Shown: positions 44,716 through 58,835, counted from the stretch's first letter. The stretch is DNA of 64,000 nt from Bursaphelenchus xylophilus (GCA_904066235.2 CAJFCV020000006.1:1798001-1862000), one strand, 5' to 3'. Notes: generated by a model from the letters alone, not told the origin. Numbers and translations: made by a program.

Positions 44716-46384
44716 ATTGCCAATTATTTTAACAAAAATGTAAAATACGCCGTGTTACAAAACTCCAAAGGAAACTTCTTGCCACCATTACTTTTGCAAA
44801 TTTTTAAGCGAAAATTTATTTGAGCGTTATTTCCGGCGCTTTTCGGAATCTGAAATTGTGGGAAAGCGGGAAAATTTGGAGTTACCTTTTTTGAGTGTCA
44901 GATGTGTTAAATTTAGAAGGCCCGCCTTTAAAGCACTTTAAACGACCTCTCAAATGGGCTGTTAAACTACGTAAAACGCCCTTTTTCCGCGCCTTAATAC
45001 GAATGTTTTTGGCTAAATTCGATTTCGACTACAATTTGAACTAGTAAACAGTAAAACTCGCCACTTTTTGGGGCTAATTAGCAGCTAAAATGGTCGAAAT
45101 TTGCGTGAATCTTGATTCATTTTTATATTTATTGTTATTGCCAATTTTACTGCGCCATAACAACAACCCACGAAAATTAAAAGGATTGTACTGTGTGGGA
45201 AGGCCGTTTGGAGGGGCTTATCTATTTGTTTTTCCCAATTAGTATAGAGGGGAATGAGTATAATAAGAAAAAGTGCGTGTATTTCTCCGTCATTTTCGCG
45301 GAAAACGCCTCAATATGGGATATTTTAGGCATGATGACGGCTTTTGGAATGGTTTTTGGTTCAAAAAATGTTAGAGTGTATAACGAATAATAAACAGGAA
45401 AAACTTTTTTCACAGTGCAAAGTTGTAGGCTTATTTCAACTAGAAAAATGCACTGTGCAAAAATTTAGGCTTATTCCAACAACTGTTTTGCGCAGTGCAA
45501 AAATTTAGGCTTATTTCAACTAGAAAATTGCACTGTGCAAAAATTTAGGCTTATTTCAACTAAAAAACTGCACAGTGCAAACTTGTAGGCTTTTTTCAAC
45601 TAAAAAACTGCACAGTGCCAAAATTTAGGCGTATTTCAACTAAAAAACCGCACTGCTAAAAAATTTAGGCTTATTTCAACTAGAAAAACGCACAGTGCGA
45701 AAATTTAGGCTTATTTCAACTAAAAAACTGCACTGTGCAAAATTTTTGAAACTGATTCCTCCCGAATTATGAGTAATAGAATATTCCTGATAGATAATTT
45801 TGAAACTGTTTACATGCAGTTTTCTCTCGAAATCTCTCCGCGTTATCTGTTAGCGAAATACAAAAACCGGATGAGTCACTGTGGGAACCAGCTGACGAAA
45901 AACGGTCGGATGTTTATTTTCGCCGACTTTTTGCGACAGCCGAATTTGTTTTTTGTATAGTGGACTTTTGACACCCTACTGCGATCTTTGGAATGTGTTT
46001 GTTGCGATAAATACGGACTCTTTGAAGCAGAACGGGATGTGAAAATTTTCTCTGACCTTCTCTCCTCGTTTTTTATAATCCCTCGTCTTCAAAACGTAAT
46101 TAAAGCCAGAACGGGTTATTTACGGCCCATTTACAGTAGGAATTGGCGTCTCATAACCTTCCCATTATCATTTTTTCTTTGATTTCTTCTCTTGTCTTGA
46201 GCGCTCATGTCATTTCTGAAATGTCTCTTGATTGACATTGTTTTCCTCGAGCCTCGTTTTTTCGCCTTTTCACCTGGAAAGAACACAATGCTCGTCGTTC
46301 GGGGGATGATGGGCTGTGAATTGGGTTGTTCGGAGAAAAAAATGAGATCTGAAAAGGTTGAAGGTGGCTGCTCGAAATATACCG
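44716..46384. other. Intergenic DNA with a second 40-bp array
   Basis: Apart from the array at 45410-45745 there is no supported gene. A 63-codon plus-strand frame (45769-45960) and several shorter ones lack splice sites, homology or codon bias and are not called. Confidence 0.4.
45410..45745. repeat. 40-bp decamer minisatellite
   Basis: Decamers (GCACTGTGCA, GCACAGTGCA and variants) start at 45450, 45490, 45530, 45570, 45610, 45650, 45690 and 45730, always 40 bp apart. The linker TTAGGCTTATTTCAACTAAA is the complement of the linker in the oatp intron array at 54.8 kb. Confidence 0.9.
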
Positions 46385-47058
46385 CAGAAAGTTGTTTCTC
46401 TCACTGACTCTCGTCATTTTCCATAGTCTTTTGACCAAAATGAAAGTTGAATAGTTCAACAAAAAATCTGTCAGTTCTATTTAGAGCTGGGGACGTATAA
46501 ATGTTTGTGTGACTAGAAAATGTGCCACGATTACACCGGTTTAAAGTGTGGCAATGGTATAAACAACGGCTGTACAGAGGCGGACCTGATCCAGTGGCAA
46601 AAAACGTGCCATTTTGCATCCGGGAAGTATCAAAAATGTGGCAAAATGATTCCCTCTCCAGGTGAAAAAGCTTCGTTTTGAAGGGCGCGCCCTTTCCCTC
46701 ACGAAATGAGCGGGCGTCCTTTTGAAATCTGAGTTTTTTTTCACTTGGAGAGGGAAGCATTTTCCCACATTTTTGATACTTCCTGGATGCAAAATGGTAC
46801 GTTTTTTGCCGCTGAATCAGGCCCCTCGCTGTATATGGACGTGGGTGCTATAGCAAGTACTCCTAGCCGTATACAGCCGTTGTTTATACCATTGACACAT
46901 TTTAAACGGGTGTGGGATATTTTCTGGACACACAAAGATTTGTAAGTCCCGAGCCCTAAATGGAACTGACAGATTTTTTGTTTAACTATTCAACGGTCAT
47001 TTTGGTCAAGAGACTATGGGAAATGACGAGAGTCGGTCAGAGAAAAAACTTTCTATGA
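46385..47058. repeat. Palindrome with TA-flanked MITE at its centre
   Basis: The outer arms 46385-46574 and ~46880-47058 are inverted copies (AATCTGTCAGTTCTATTTAG against CTAAATGGAACTGACAGATT; AATGGTATAAACAACGGCTG and its inverse). The central CAGTG MITE (46575-46831) is flanked by TA at 46573 and 46832; a ~45-bp extra piece follows it on the right. Confidence 0.8.
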
Positions 47059-48819
47059 TGTGTTTGCGGATTTTGATTGAAAAGAAAATTTTGTGGAATT
47101 TTGTGCTCCTAATTTCGAACAGAACTCCAATTTTATTTCGAAAACCATCAAAATTGAAGGCTACAATTTTTTTATATTATCCATGACAAGATGAAAATTT
47201 AGCTTTTGTATGTTTCATCCTGAGATTTTTTCTCAATTCTCAGCACGCGAGAATTGAGAAAATCCCTGATCTTTCGTCCATTCTCCAATGTTTACCTTGT
47301 AATTAACCACAATCTTCAAAGAAACGTTCATCCCTTTAAATTGATTCACGAAAGAAAGTTTATTTTTAGGATTTGTAGACACATTCTGGGATAAAATGCA
47401 GGTGTTGAGTATTTGAAATCCCTTTTTTAGGTGGTAATGCAACGTTTTTTCCATGTTTTCGGTTCAGATTGCCCTGTAAATGACGGAAATGCTCGCGAAA
47501 CGATTAATTTTCTAATTTGTGATTGTAATTGATCCGTATAAATTGTTGTTTCGACTGAATTCGCCTTCACATTGAACTTCAAACTATCTGTTTGAAGTTT
47601 GTTTTTGTTGTTCGAAGCGAGTTTTGTCATGGTTAAGGTGGAATTTTGGCGAATTCTTGGAATTTTGTAGAAATTGAAGGGGTCGATGCGACTTGCACTT
47701 TGAAAAGGGGGTCTCGAAGAAGACTAGAGGAGGCTGGACGTAAGAAAATTGATAATTAGAGGGAAGAAAATTGTAAATCTATCAAAATGATATTGTACTT
47801 GGTGTAAACTATAAAAAAGTTGTTTTTTGAGGAAAAATTCGGGCAAAGAATACTAGAATCAATGTTATTGAGCGAGTTGGGACATTTTACAGCCCAAGAG
47901 CTATTGAATTGCGATATTCTCTAATGACTGTAATCAATTTTTTGATTTGTTCGGAAAACTTTGACCTCTTTCTGATAAATAATGTCATAAAATTTCTATT
48001 TTTGGTTGTTGAGAAGTAAAAGTTGCCTTAAAAACGTGCTATTAGCATAACAATGTCATCAGTATCCATTTGCATTCAAAAGTTTGCGATCATTCTGTAA
48101 TTTTTACATTATCCATGGCCTTTAGTCATCATCAAAACAAAATTGTCATTTTAGCCCCTAAAACTTGTTTGTTTTTGTAAATATCGGTCCTTCAGATCTT
48201 TTGGCATATTTACTGCCCTTCACAAGCCATATTTCTATTCGAATCCGCCCAAAAATTGACATCTTAACCTTCACCGACCACCTTGTTATCACGTCCACTT
48301 TTATAACACATCTCAATTTGTTTTGGACTCCTTATCATTTCGACGGCCCTCTCTAACACCCGTAATCGTGAATTCCGTGTTTTTCGGAGCCGTTTGAAAT
48401 ACCATGAGTATCGAATTTCAGCCCCTAAACTTTGGCTATTTTCAGCTGCCACGATATCAGAATTAATATATCAGCGGGCGATTGCAGCCGTTTTCGTTGT
48501 CAAATTCTTGCCGAAAAGTGGAAACGAAGCTAGTGGAAGAAAAAGTGGCCATAAGAGAAGTCGGTGACGGATTTTCTGGAAATTTTTGGAGTCCTTCCAA
48601 AAAATCGACTTTTAGAAAGAAAATTGATGCTAAAAGAGCTTCAAACTCTTGAATACTGGTATTCAAAGTGATCAACGAGGTGCATAATCTTTTTTGGGCT
48701 GGTCCGTACAAGCTTTGAGACGAAGAGAACGCCATTTGACGTCAATTTTTGCGCCTAAACCATCGAAATTTATGACCGGGAGAAGAAGTTGGTGAATTGT
48801 TTCGAATTCGAATCTTCTG
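47059..48819. other. Intergenic DNA upstream of the transporter gene
   Basis: No gene is firmly supported. Minus-strand frames at 47233-47630 (for example MTKLASNNKNKLQTDSLKFN) are K/N-rich, as chance frames in T-rich DNA often are. The 300 bases before 48820 may contain the oatp promoter. Confidence 0.4.
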
Positions 48820-51800
48820 ATGGCAAAACGCCGCTCCAGCTCTCCCAATGGGCCCAATGCGGAGACCCGTTCGGTTCCCGGCGACCTCTCCAAGCTCCCG
48901 CCAGCATGGTGCCATCGAGTCGAGATAGCAACAAGACCTGGAACTTCTGCTCAAACGCCACAATTAGAACGAGGGTAAGTGCTTTCGCTTTTGTCTTGTT
49001 GGTCTTTAGGTTGAGGAGAAGGTGATAGAGGTGTTCGAGCCAAAAATCTTCCTTTTAAGGAAGGGATTCGTTATAAGTTTGATTTTTGCCTAAATCAACA
49101 TCAGAAAATTGTTGTGAGGGGATATTTGTAGTTGAAATTGGGTTCATAGCTTCTGTCCGTCTTTGTTGACCATAAATTTGATGGTTTCCTCCAGGGTATC
49201 TCGCATTTTATATCAAAAATTTAATTTTTGACCTAGTGCAAGGTCCAATTTGTCGAAAGCTCAAACAATTGGCTTTTTAAAAAAAGCAGGTGGCTTTTCG
49301 AACTCGAAATCCGATCCAAGTCACGGATTCGAACCTTGACTTTACGTATCTATTTCATACCGGAAGACAGCTGATATTAAATAGCATAGTTTGTGCTGTT
49401 TGATCTTCTCAGAAAGCAATTTGCAAGGCCCTTTGGACTGAATTGTCAAGAGTTCGAACGATTATAAGTTTGCAAATGCTCTGAAAAGCAAATAAAGTTT
49501 GTTTGAAACCGGAAGTTACGTCAGGGAAAGAAAATGCAGCAGATGGGGCAAGTACAATATAAAAATTTTTGGGTTTTTTGGATAAATGGAATTTTAAATA
49601 GCGCATTGAGTCTAAGAAATTGTAATGGATATAATTAAACTTCTTTATGCTGTCTAATTTTCGAGATACTGGGATTTTTAGATAAAAATTTAACTAAAAA
49701 TCTAAAATAATATCGAAGCCTCCCTGGAAGTTTCATGTTTATAGGCGTAACAACTCATGACCACCTTAGAAATTCTAGGACTCTAAATTTTCCCACGAAA
49801 ATTGCTTGAAATCCGGAAATTCTTGAGAAAACCTCCTTTTTTGAGCTCTCAACGTCTTCAAAAATAAAAACGAAGAGTCAAGGAACGCGTTCATTCGAAC
49901 ATGACTGATATACATAGTGCGAAAAAAGTGGGGCAAAAAATTCTCGCGCCGTGAAAAACGTCCTCGGGACACGGCCGGAAATGTAAGGACTTTTTTGAAA
50001 CTTTTGCTCGTAAATTTTAATGGTTAGAGATGAATTGGAAAAAATATGGTATTATAAGGGATTTTTGGTCGAGTTTTAAGTGTTTAAATTTGTTAGGCGA
50101 ATTTTGATTTATATTATATTAGTCTAGGTCAACAAATTAAATTTTTTTGTGTAAAAAATCGTCTGAAACCAAAAACCCGGCTTCGCAATGCATTTTAAAT
50201 TTAACGTAGAGCATTTCTCAATTAATGAAACTTGTCATGATGGCCAATTTTCAAGACTTTTTTGTCCAAAAATACGATCCACCGTGAGGGACCTGATCCA
50301 GTGGCAAAAAACGTATCATTTCGCATCCAGGAAGTATAAAAAATGTAGCAAAATACCTCCCTCTCCAAGTGAAAAAATTCTGTTTTGAGGGCTCTTCAAA
50401 ATTTATCACTTGGATATGGAGGTATTTTGCTACATTTTTTATACTTCCCCGATCCAAAATGGTACGTTTTTTGCCACCGGATCAGGTCCGCCACTGTAGG
50501 AATGAAAGACGTATTTTTGGACAAAAAAGTCTTGAAAATTGGCCATCATGACAAGTTTATTTACTTGAGAAATGCTCTGTGTTAAATTTAAAATGCATTG
50601 CGAGGCCGGGTTTTTGGTTTCGGATGATTTTTACGTAAAAAATTTAATTTGTTGACCTAAAGTAATAAAAATTAAAATTTGGCTAAAAAATCCCAATTAA
50701 TAATTTTTCAGCGAGCCCCTGGCCCGGCCAGAGACCTTAGAGCCGCTGTGCCTCGATTCCCGAACCCAACATTCCTCCAAGAACCCGTCAATGGCCTCAA
50801 TTCACAACGTTCCCGAGTCTCCGGCCTCGCCGGAAGAGCCGGACCGCCCCCGCCGCCAACGCGGCCATTTGCGCGGCACCCGCTCCAATGGCTTCGCCTC
50901 CGGCCCGCCATTCGCACGCCCGCCGAAACGCGAAGCGCCATGGTCGACGATGGACGAGCGCCAGAAGCAACAACAGATCCAGCTGATCGAGAAGGAAATT
51001 GACGTAATGGCCGAGAAATCGTTGATGGGCATCCGAAGCTGGCGACCGAAATGGCTGCAGAAATTCGCAACAAAGAACTGGATGCTCCTGTGGATGTGCT
51101 GGTTCTGTACGATACAGGGAATCATCGTGAATGGCCTAGTTCCGTCAACAATATCGACCATTGAGCGGAGATTTGAATTGAGTACAAGTACGATAGGAAG
51201 AATCGCACAGGTAAGAAGAAATTGGAGGTTTTTGGATATTAGAGGGTGTAAGCAATGCCTGCTGAGTGGATTTGAATTGATTGAGAGCTTGGGAGGTATC
51301 AATTTACCTTGTTTTAGGTCAGCTGGGTCATGGATAATATAATTTGATTTTTTGAAGGATCTTTGATGAAGTTTTGGGTTTAAATTGATGGAAAGAGACT
51401 TAATAAAGTCTATAGCGTATTTTAGGATTATTTTTAACACCCTTGAACGTTGATTTCACCTTCGAAGTACAAGTTTGCCACCAAGGTCCCCCTTAAAACT
51501 CGATTTTTTAGTTCTACGATTTTGGTTATGTCCTCTTCTGCATACCGGTCAGTTACTTTGGTGGTAGACACTCCAAACCCCTCGCCTTGGCTGTAGGACT
51601 GATATTAATGGCAATTGGAGCCTTCATTTTCTCGACCCCCCACCTCCTCGCCGACTCCTATACCAACTCGTATTCGGAAGACGACGCCGGCTTCAGCAGA
51701 TGTCCCAACCCAACTCTGACCTCAATACTAACAAACACGTCGAATGCGGAAGCCCTGAAGTCGTGCCCATCGCCGGAGAATCAACCCGGCACCTTCAGAT

Positions 51801-54800
51801 ACGTCTTCTTCTTTTGTTTGGCCCACTTCTTGCATGGGATTGGCGCAACCCCATTATTCACCATCGCTGTGTCGTATATCGACGAAAATGTGGGCCCAAA
51901 CTTGAGCTCGCTGTATCTGGGAGTGTTCTACGCCTTCGGCGTTTTTGGTCCGGCCCTGGGATTTGTGGGACAATCGCATTTCCTGAAATACCACACGGAT
52001 TTCCTTCAAACCGGGAAAAAGTTTGATAAGTAAGTTTTTGATAAGGCTAGAGGGTGGATTTTGGTTTTAAAAGAAAGAGTATGGCTTATTTTATCTAGTT
52101 GCGTCTAGACTTTTTATAATTTTTATCGAAAATTTTGAGCAATGATCAATTTTATATTGTACTTGAGAGCTAATATAAACTTTTTGTTTAGGCTGGTCAA
52201 TCTCAACGAATCCGATCCGAAATGGGTGGGCGCTTGGTGGGTGGGCTTCCAGATTGTCTCCTTGCTCGCGTTAATAGCCGTAGTCCCGATTCTCAGCTTG
52301 CCCAAGGTCCTTCCGGAGAGCTTGAAATGGCACAGGTAATTTTTAAATTTTTTTGATTTTTTCTCCCGAATTTAGATGATTTTCCACCCTAAATTGGTGT
52401 TTTTAGGAATCGCCTCCGCAAAGAGACCCTCGGAGGATCGAAGAAGCGCACCCCGGAGTGCTGCGGAATGCCGTCCGCATCCAAAACTTCGGCCATAACG
52501 GGAAAAAACTTGATGACGGTGGACGAAACGGCCGCCAGCCAAGCCGTAGCAGAGTCAATGCCCGCGCTCACGACCCGATCAGGACCTCTGTGGTATCAAC
52601 TATGGCTGGACGTACGACATATCCCAATCGCGATCTATCGCATCCTCCTAAACGGGCCTTACATGTTGATCACGCTCGGCATGGCGGTGGATGGTAAGTT
52701 TTGGCGATTTTTGGGATTTTTTCGAGGCGTTTAGACCGGAAATGATGACGAAATATTTCAGGACTGATCATTACGGGTGTCTCGACCTTCATGTCCAAGT
52801 ATTTGGAGCGCCAGTTCGGTGTGGCGCCCTCCAAAGCCAACATGCTGATCGGATGTATCATGGTCCCAATGGCCGGCATTGGCACCATGTTCTCCGGATT
52901 CATCATCCACAAGTTCCGAATGAGCTGTGTGCGCACCCTCCAGTTCTGTGTGGCTCTACTGATTTGCGCGTTGTTGCTCAGCCCGATGTATTTTATTTAC
53001 TGCGATCATGATCATTTGGTCGGAATTGAACGACATTACCCGGTGGATGAGTAAGTAAAAGACTTTTTTTGGAGCTGTAAAGTTTATGGAGGAGATTAGA
53101 GAGCTATAAGAAGATTTTGAAGTTGTTTTTGGAACATTGTTTGGCTAAAATTATATTGGTGTAGGTAAAATTTTGATTTTTTTGAAATTATTTTAAGTTT
53201 TGTTGGTTTGTAATGGCTCTATGGGGTTTATTAGGGACAGTTATCGGGTTTTTATAGTATACGCGATAGCTCAGGGAAATTTTTTGACATCAAAAAAAAT
53301 TTTTTTCCTTGTCTGACAAGGAAAGTACTTCTATGGGGTGTGGAATTACCGGTCGAGATATATATCAAAAAATTCGCAAAAATTTTCTGATTCAGAATAT
53401 ATATAAATTAGCTGCCTAATTTTGGTCTATCAGCGAGTTTTTTTAATAAATTTTTTTCTCGAGGAAAAAAATCGGCGGCGACAAAAGCGCGCTCGGTCTC
53501 TTCCTTCGGAAGAGAGCGGTGTGGCCGAGTGGTTAGAGCGCTAGATTGGAAATCCGAGGGTGACGGGTTCGATTCTTTTTGCCACACTAGAACCCATTTT
53601 TACATCGGAACTACTTTTAAGGTGTAGTTGTATTCCAATTTGATATTTTAAGGCTTGTCAAGGCCTCAGAATTTAGTTTAGCACAAAACAAAATTTTGTT
53701 ATTGGTAAAAACACGGTCAAGAAGACGCTTGCATGGTGTCGCGAGAAAACTTCTGAGGACAAAAACATGTCATTAGACCAAAATTAGGCAGCTAATTTAT
53801 ATATATTCTGAATCAGAAAATCTTTGCGAATTTTTTGATATATATCTCGACCGGTAATTCCACACCCCATAGAAGTACTTTCCTTGTGAAATATGCGAAG
53901 AAATTGAAAATATAACTTGAAAATCGTAGTAAAATATGTTTTGAATGACAGTCAGCTAATTTCAGCGACGTCTCAAACCACTACGACAACTCCACCGACA
54001 GCTTTGTCTTCAAACTTCAGTCCAAATGCAACTCCCATTGCAAATGCGAATCCACCGAATACCACCCGGTCTGCGCCGAGTTCAACGACGGGACACAAGT
54101 CGCTTTTTACTCACCATGCTATGCCGGATGCCCCGATCTGTACAGCCCATTGACTAAGGTGAGATTCGAAAAATTCTATTGGTTTAGATGAAAAGTTGGC
54201 ATTTTTGAAGATTTTTGGGGGTAATATTGTCGAAATGGGGTTTTTAATGGCTAATAGTGTTGAATATAGCTTTCGAATACGTTGGATTTGGTTTAATTTC
54301 AATTTTTTGGATTAAGTCGACCTTATTTTAGGTGTACAATAACTGCTCCTGCGCCCCAACCAACACAAAAGGAGGAATCAGAAGGGTGAAAAATGGCTAC
54401 TGCGAGTCGAAATGCAAAGGTCTCTTCGGATTTTTGTTCATTTTTGCGCCATTTTGTTTCTTCACCTTCGCCGTGGGAGTACCATTAATCACGGTGGTTT
54501 TGAGAACCGTGGATTACGCCGAAAGGGCGTTTGCACTGGGAATTCAATGGATTTTAGTTCGAATTATCGGCACCATCCCGGCACCCGTGCTGTTTGGCTG
54601 GCTGTTTGACGTGTCCTGCATCAGACAACACTTTGACCCCTGCTCCGGAGCACATGGAAGCTGCATGTTGTACCAGAACAAGTTGCTTGCCGATCTGTTT
54701 TTGGCCTTCAGTGTGGCGGGACAAGTAAGCATACGAGGTGTTTGGAACGTGAAATTGATGTTTTTTCACAGTGCGGATTTGTAGTTGAAAAAAGCTTAGG

Positions 54801-55419
54801 GTTTTGCACAGTGCGGATTTGTAGTTGGAAAAAGCCTATGGTTTTGCACAGTGCAAAAATTTAGTTGAAAAAAGCTATGGTTTTTGCACAGTATGTATTT
54901 TTAGTTGAAAAAAGCCTATGATTTTGCGCAGAGCGAAACTTTAGTTGAAAAAAGCTTACGAATTTGCACAGTGCAAAAATTTAGTTGAAAAAAGCCTACG
55001 GTTTTGCACAGTGCAAAAATTTAGTTGAAATTGGTCTAAATTTTTGTGCTGTGCGGTTTTTTAGTTGACACTTGCCTGGAATTGTGCAGTGTGTGACTAT
55101 CAAAAAAAATTTTATTTTATTTTATTTTTTTTTATTTTTGAAATTTGAGTTGAAACTTTAATTTTTCGCCTAATCCATCAAAAATTCCATTTTTCAGCTA
55201 ATCGCGATTGTCTGCCTGATCTGCGTCCTAATGTTCTTCGCCCATGCCCTCAAAGACGACCCGCTCCCAACGTTGGCCGTGGCCGAACCAGTGGATGAAG
55301 AGGAAACTGATGCCACCGAAAAGGAAACTCATTCGATTTATCACGCGCGGAACGGGAAACCCAACGAAATCGAGCCCATGCTGCCGAAAAAAGTGGAGGA
55401 TCCAGTTGTTGTGGCCTAA
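48820..55419 (+). CDS. Organic anion transporting polypeptide (SLCO/OATP family)
   Basis: Nine exons (48820-48974, 50712-51210, 51512-52029, 52192-52335, 52407-52693, 52762-53050, 53966-54158, 54332-54724, 55198-55419) give 899 residues. Exon 1 is supported by an open phase-matched frame (MAKRRSSSPNGP onward) joining exon 2 as G (GG|C); if it is only UTR, translation starts at M79 (50791). After a long disordered Pro/Arg-rich N-terminus come 12 predicted membrane segments (first at NWMLLWMCWFCTIQGIIVNG). DPKWVGAWWVGF is the OATP signature. Exon 7 is the Cys-rich Kazal-type extracellular loop (CNSHCKCESTEYHPVC...CPDLYSP). The family moves amphipathic organic anions across the plasma membrane, sodium-independently; the substrate is not predictable. 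The acidic C-terminal tail is cytoplasmic. Introns 1, 6 and 8 hold a nested palindrome, a tRNA-like palindrome and a minisatellite. Confidence 0.9.
50119..50665. repeat. Palindrome with TA-flanked MITE at its centre, oatp intron 1
   Basis: The arms 50119-50281 and 50499-50665 are inverted: both contain AGGTCAACAAATTAAATTTT, CCAAAAACCCGGC and CTTGTCATGATGGCCAATTT. The centre (50282-50496) is a CAGTG-family MITE with GAGGGACCTGATCCAGTGGC and its inverse. Confidence 0.85.
53318..53888. mobile_element. Palindromic element with tRNA-like unit, oatp intron 6
   Basis: CAAGGAAAGTACTTCTATGG at the left and CCATAGAAGTACTTTCCTTG at the right open ~110-bp inverted arms that continue through ATATATCTCGACCGGTAATT and TTAGCTGCCTAATTTTGGTC. 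The ~330-bp centre holds the tRNA-like unit at 53513-53590. Confidence 0.75.
53513..53590 (+). pseudogene. tRNA-Ser-like unit
   Basis: A-box TGGCCGAGTGG, anticodon loop TTGGAAA (GGA, serine) and B-box GGTTCGATTC are present, and GTGTGGC can pair with GCCACAC. The T-stem 3' strand has decayed to CTTTT and the long variable arm of tRNA-Ser is missing. Probably a tRNA-derived repeat rather than a functional gene. Confidence 0.5.
54760..55095. repeat. 40-bp decamer minisatellite in oatp intron 8
   Basis: GCACAGTGCR-type decamers start at 54766, 54806, 54846, 54886, 54926 and onward, exactly 40 bp apart, with linker TTTAGTTGAAAAAAGCCTAT. This is the reverse complement of the array at 45.4 kb. Confidence 0.9.
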
Positions 55420-56427
55420 CCTGAGTATTATAATTTTTGAATTTCGCCATCAAAATCCGTTTGTATCAAAAAAACCCTCGTGGGGAAGTCATATACAGTG
55501 AGAAAAACTCCGTTTTGAAAAGCGCACCAGCTCTTTTTGTGAGGGCCCTTCAAAACGGAGTTTTTTCATTTGAAAAAGGAGGTATTTTGCCACATTTTTT
55601 GATACTTCCCGGATCCAAAATGGTACCTTTTTTGCCACTGGATCAGGTCCGTCACTGTACCAGATCTTTTGATTGTTATCACTGTTTGTTCCCTCTCCAT
55701 TTACTTATCAGCTTTAATGCCCGCCTCTACTATAATATACACCCATTTCATAAATCATTTTTTTTGTTTGTTTGTTCGCCCCGTATCTCGCTCATATTTT
55801 CCCTTGGGTCCCATTTGAAACCATCTCCCCCGGTTATTATTATTATATATACTTGTTGTTGGCTGTTTGAATCTTCAAACTCTTTTTGGTGTGCTAATTT
55901 TTTGAAAAAAAGCAATGTTTTTTTTTAGTTTTTTGTGCCGTCCAACCCACAATAAACATAATATAATAAGTTGCAACGACGTTTTTTGCTTTTCTCTTTG
56001 GCTTTTTAACCCGCGTTTTGCAGAAAATATCGAGATTTTGAACATAGAAAACCCAAAAAAAAGAAAGTCTTTTTTTTGGATTTTTGATCTTAAAATCTGG
56101 ATATTTTCTGCAAAAACACGAGTTAAAAGCCAATCATGTCCTGTGACCATTTCTTTTCCTCATAAAACTCATAAAAATTATGTTATTCATGTAAAAAATG
56201 GTGCAAAATAAGCCATTTTTCCCAAAAATTTAACACCAAGCTGTTATTTATTTCTTATCACAATCACAAGATAGATAATAAATTAGTAAATACGAAAGAA
56301 AAAACGCCTTCTCTTAGCTGTCTTTTAAGCAAATTGGCATTGATATTAAAACAATCATATACACGGGGAACAGAAACAGGGAGACCCGGGCGGTATATGA
56401 CAATTACACAGCCTGCACCGACCAGTT
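55420..56427. other. Convergent 3' region of oatp and rab-6
   Basis: It contains a 5'-truncated CAGTG MITE (55496-55657, right end intact with CACTG plus TA) and a short palindrome (55999-56132, arms with TTTTGCAGAAAATATC). No gene is seen. Confidence 0.55.
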
Positions 56428-58047
<1,620 letters not shown>

Positions 58048-58835
58048 TTTTGATCAACAACAATATAACAACTGAAAGAAAGGGAATGAAATTAAAATCT
58101 CCACTCACTCAACGACAATTAGAACTATTTATGCATGCAATTTTGATATCGGAGGTGTTCTGAAAAAAGAAAATTTTTCCGAAAAAACGTTGAAATGCGT
58201 GTTGGAAATGGAAATTTACGGTATTTTGGCCTGATCGCGCAGGCAAATCGTGGTGGGACCCGAATTAGTGTTTCTGTAATGGGCAGCGGTACTGTAATTG
58301 AAGTTTACTAGGCAGTGTGGCTTCATTAGACATCGAACTGCGAACTTTGAGAAACCAAAAACAACTTTTTTCCACTATATTGTTTTAGACACATGCGTTT
58401 CGGAAGAAAGTTGATTCCAAAAAAACGATTATAAAATAAAGTGGAAATTAATGTTCAGTAGCAGTACCATGAAGCCAGTTATACAAAAAAAGCAGAATCT
58501 TGACTCAGTTAGTTGATTTATTAGAATATCTATTCATTTTTTTTCAAAATGACTATTAAACTGATCTAAAACAATATTTCATGTTGAAAATTGCTGTCTA
58601 CACCACCAGAATTTTGAGTATATCTGTCCAAAAGCTTAATTAATCTATTCCACAACCATTTTTGGTTGATACTCCGCTAATTTTCCTATACTGAACCTTT
58701 TTTTCGACAATACCCGACTACCCATTCGAATCAAGTCCGGGTCCCGCCACGATCAAGTACCGTTTCCCGGCTTGGAAAATATTTCTTCGGCTTTTTCTTT
58801 TTCTCGCTGTTTTCCCGGATTTTCGTCGAATTTCA
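58048..58835. promoter_or_regulatory. Divergent promoter region of rab-6 and the macro gene
   Basis: These 788 bp separate two start codons on opposite strands. It contains two copies of the GTGGTGGGACCC motif in opposite orientation (58249 and 58738), seen elsewhere only within introns or just beside genes. No TATA box is obvious. Confidence 0.4.

Noticed and set aside
48672..48963. Three minus-strand frames of 63-73 codons
   Set aside because: They are antisense to the proposed OATP exon 1; no splice continuity.
50802..51440. 212-codon minus-strand frame
   Set aside because: It is antisense to OATP exon 2, whose membrane segments and splice phase are well supported.
53513..53590. Functional tRNA-Ser(GGA)
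   Set aside because: The T-stem is broken and the long variable arm missing; it lies in a palindromic repeat in an intron.
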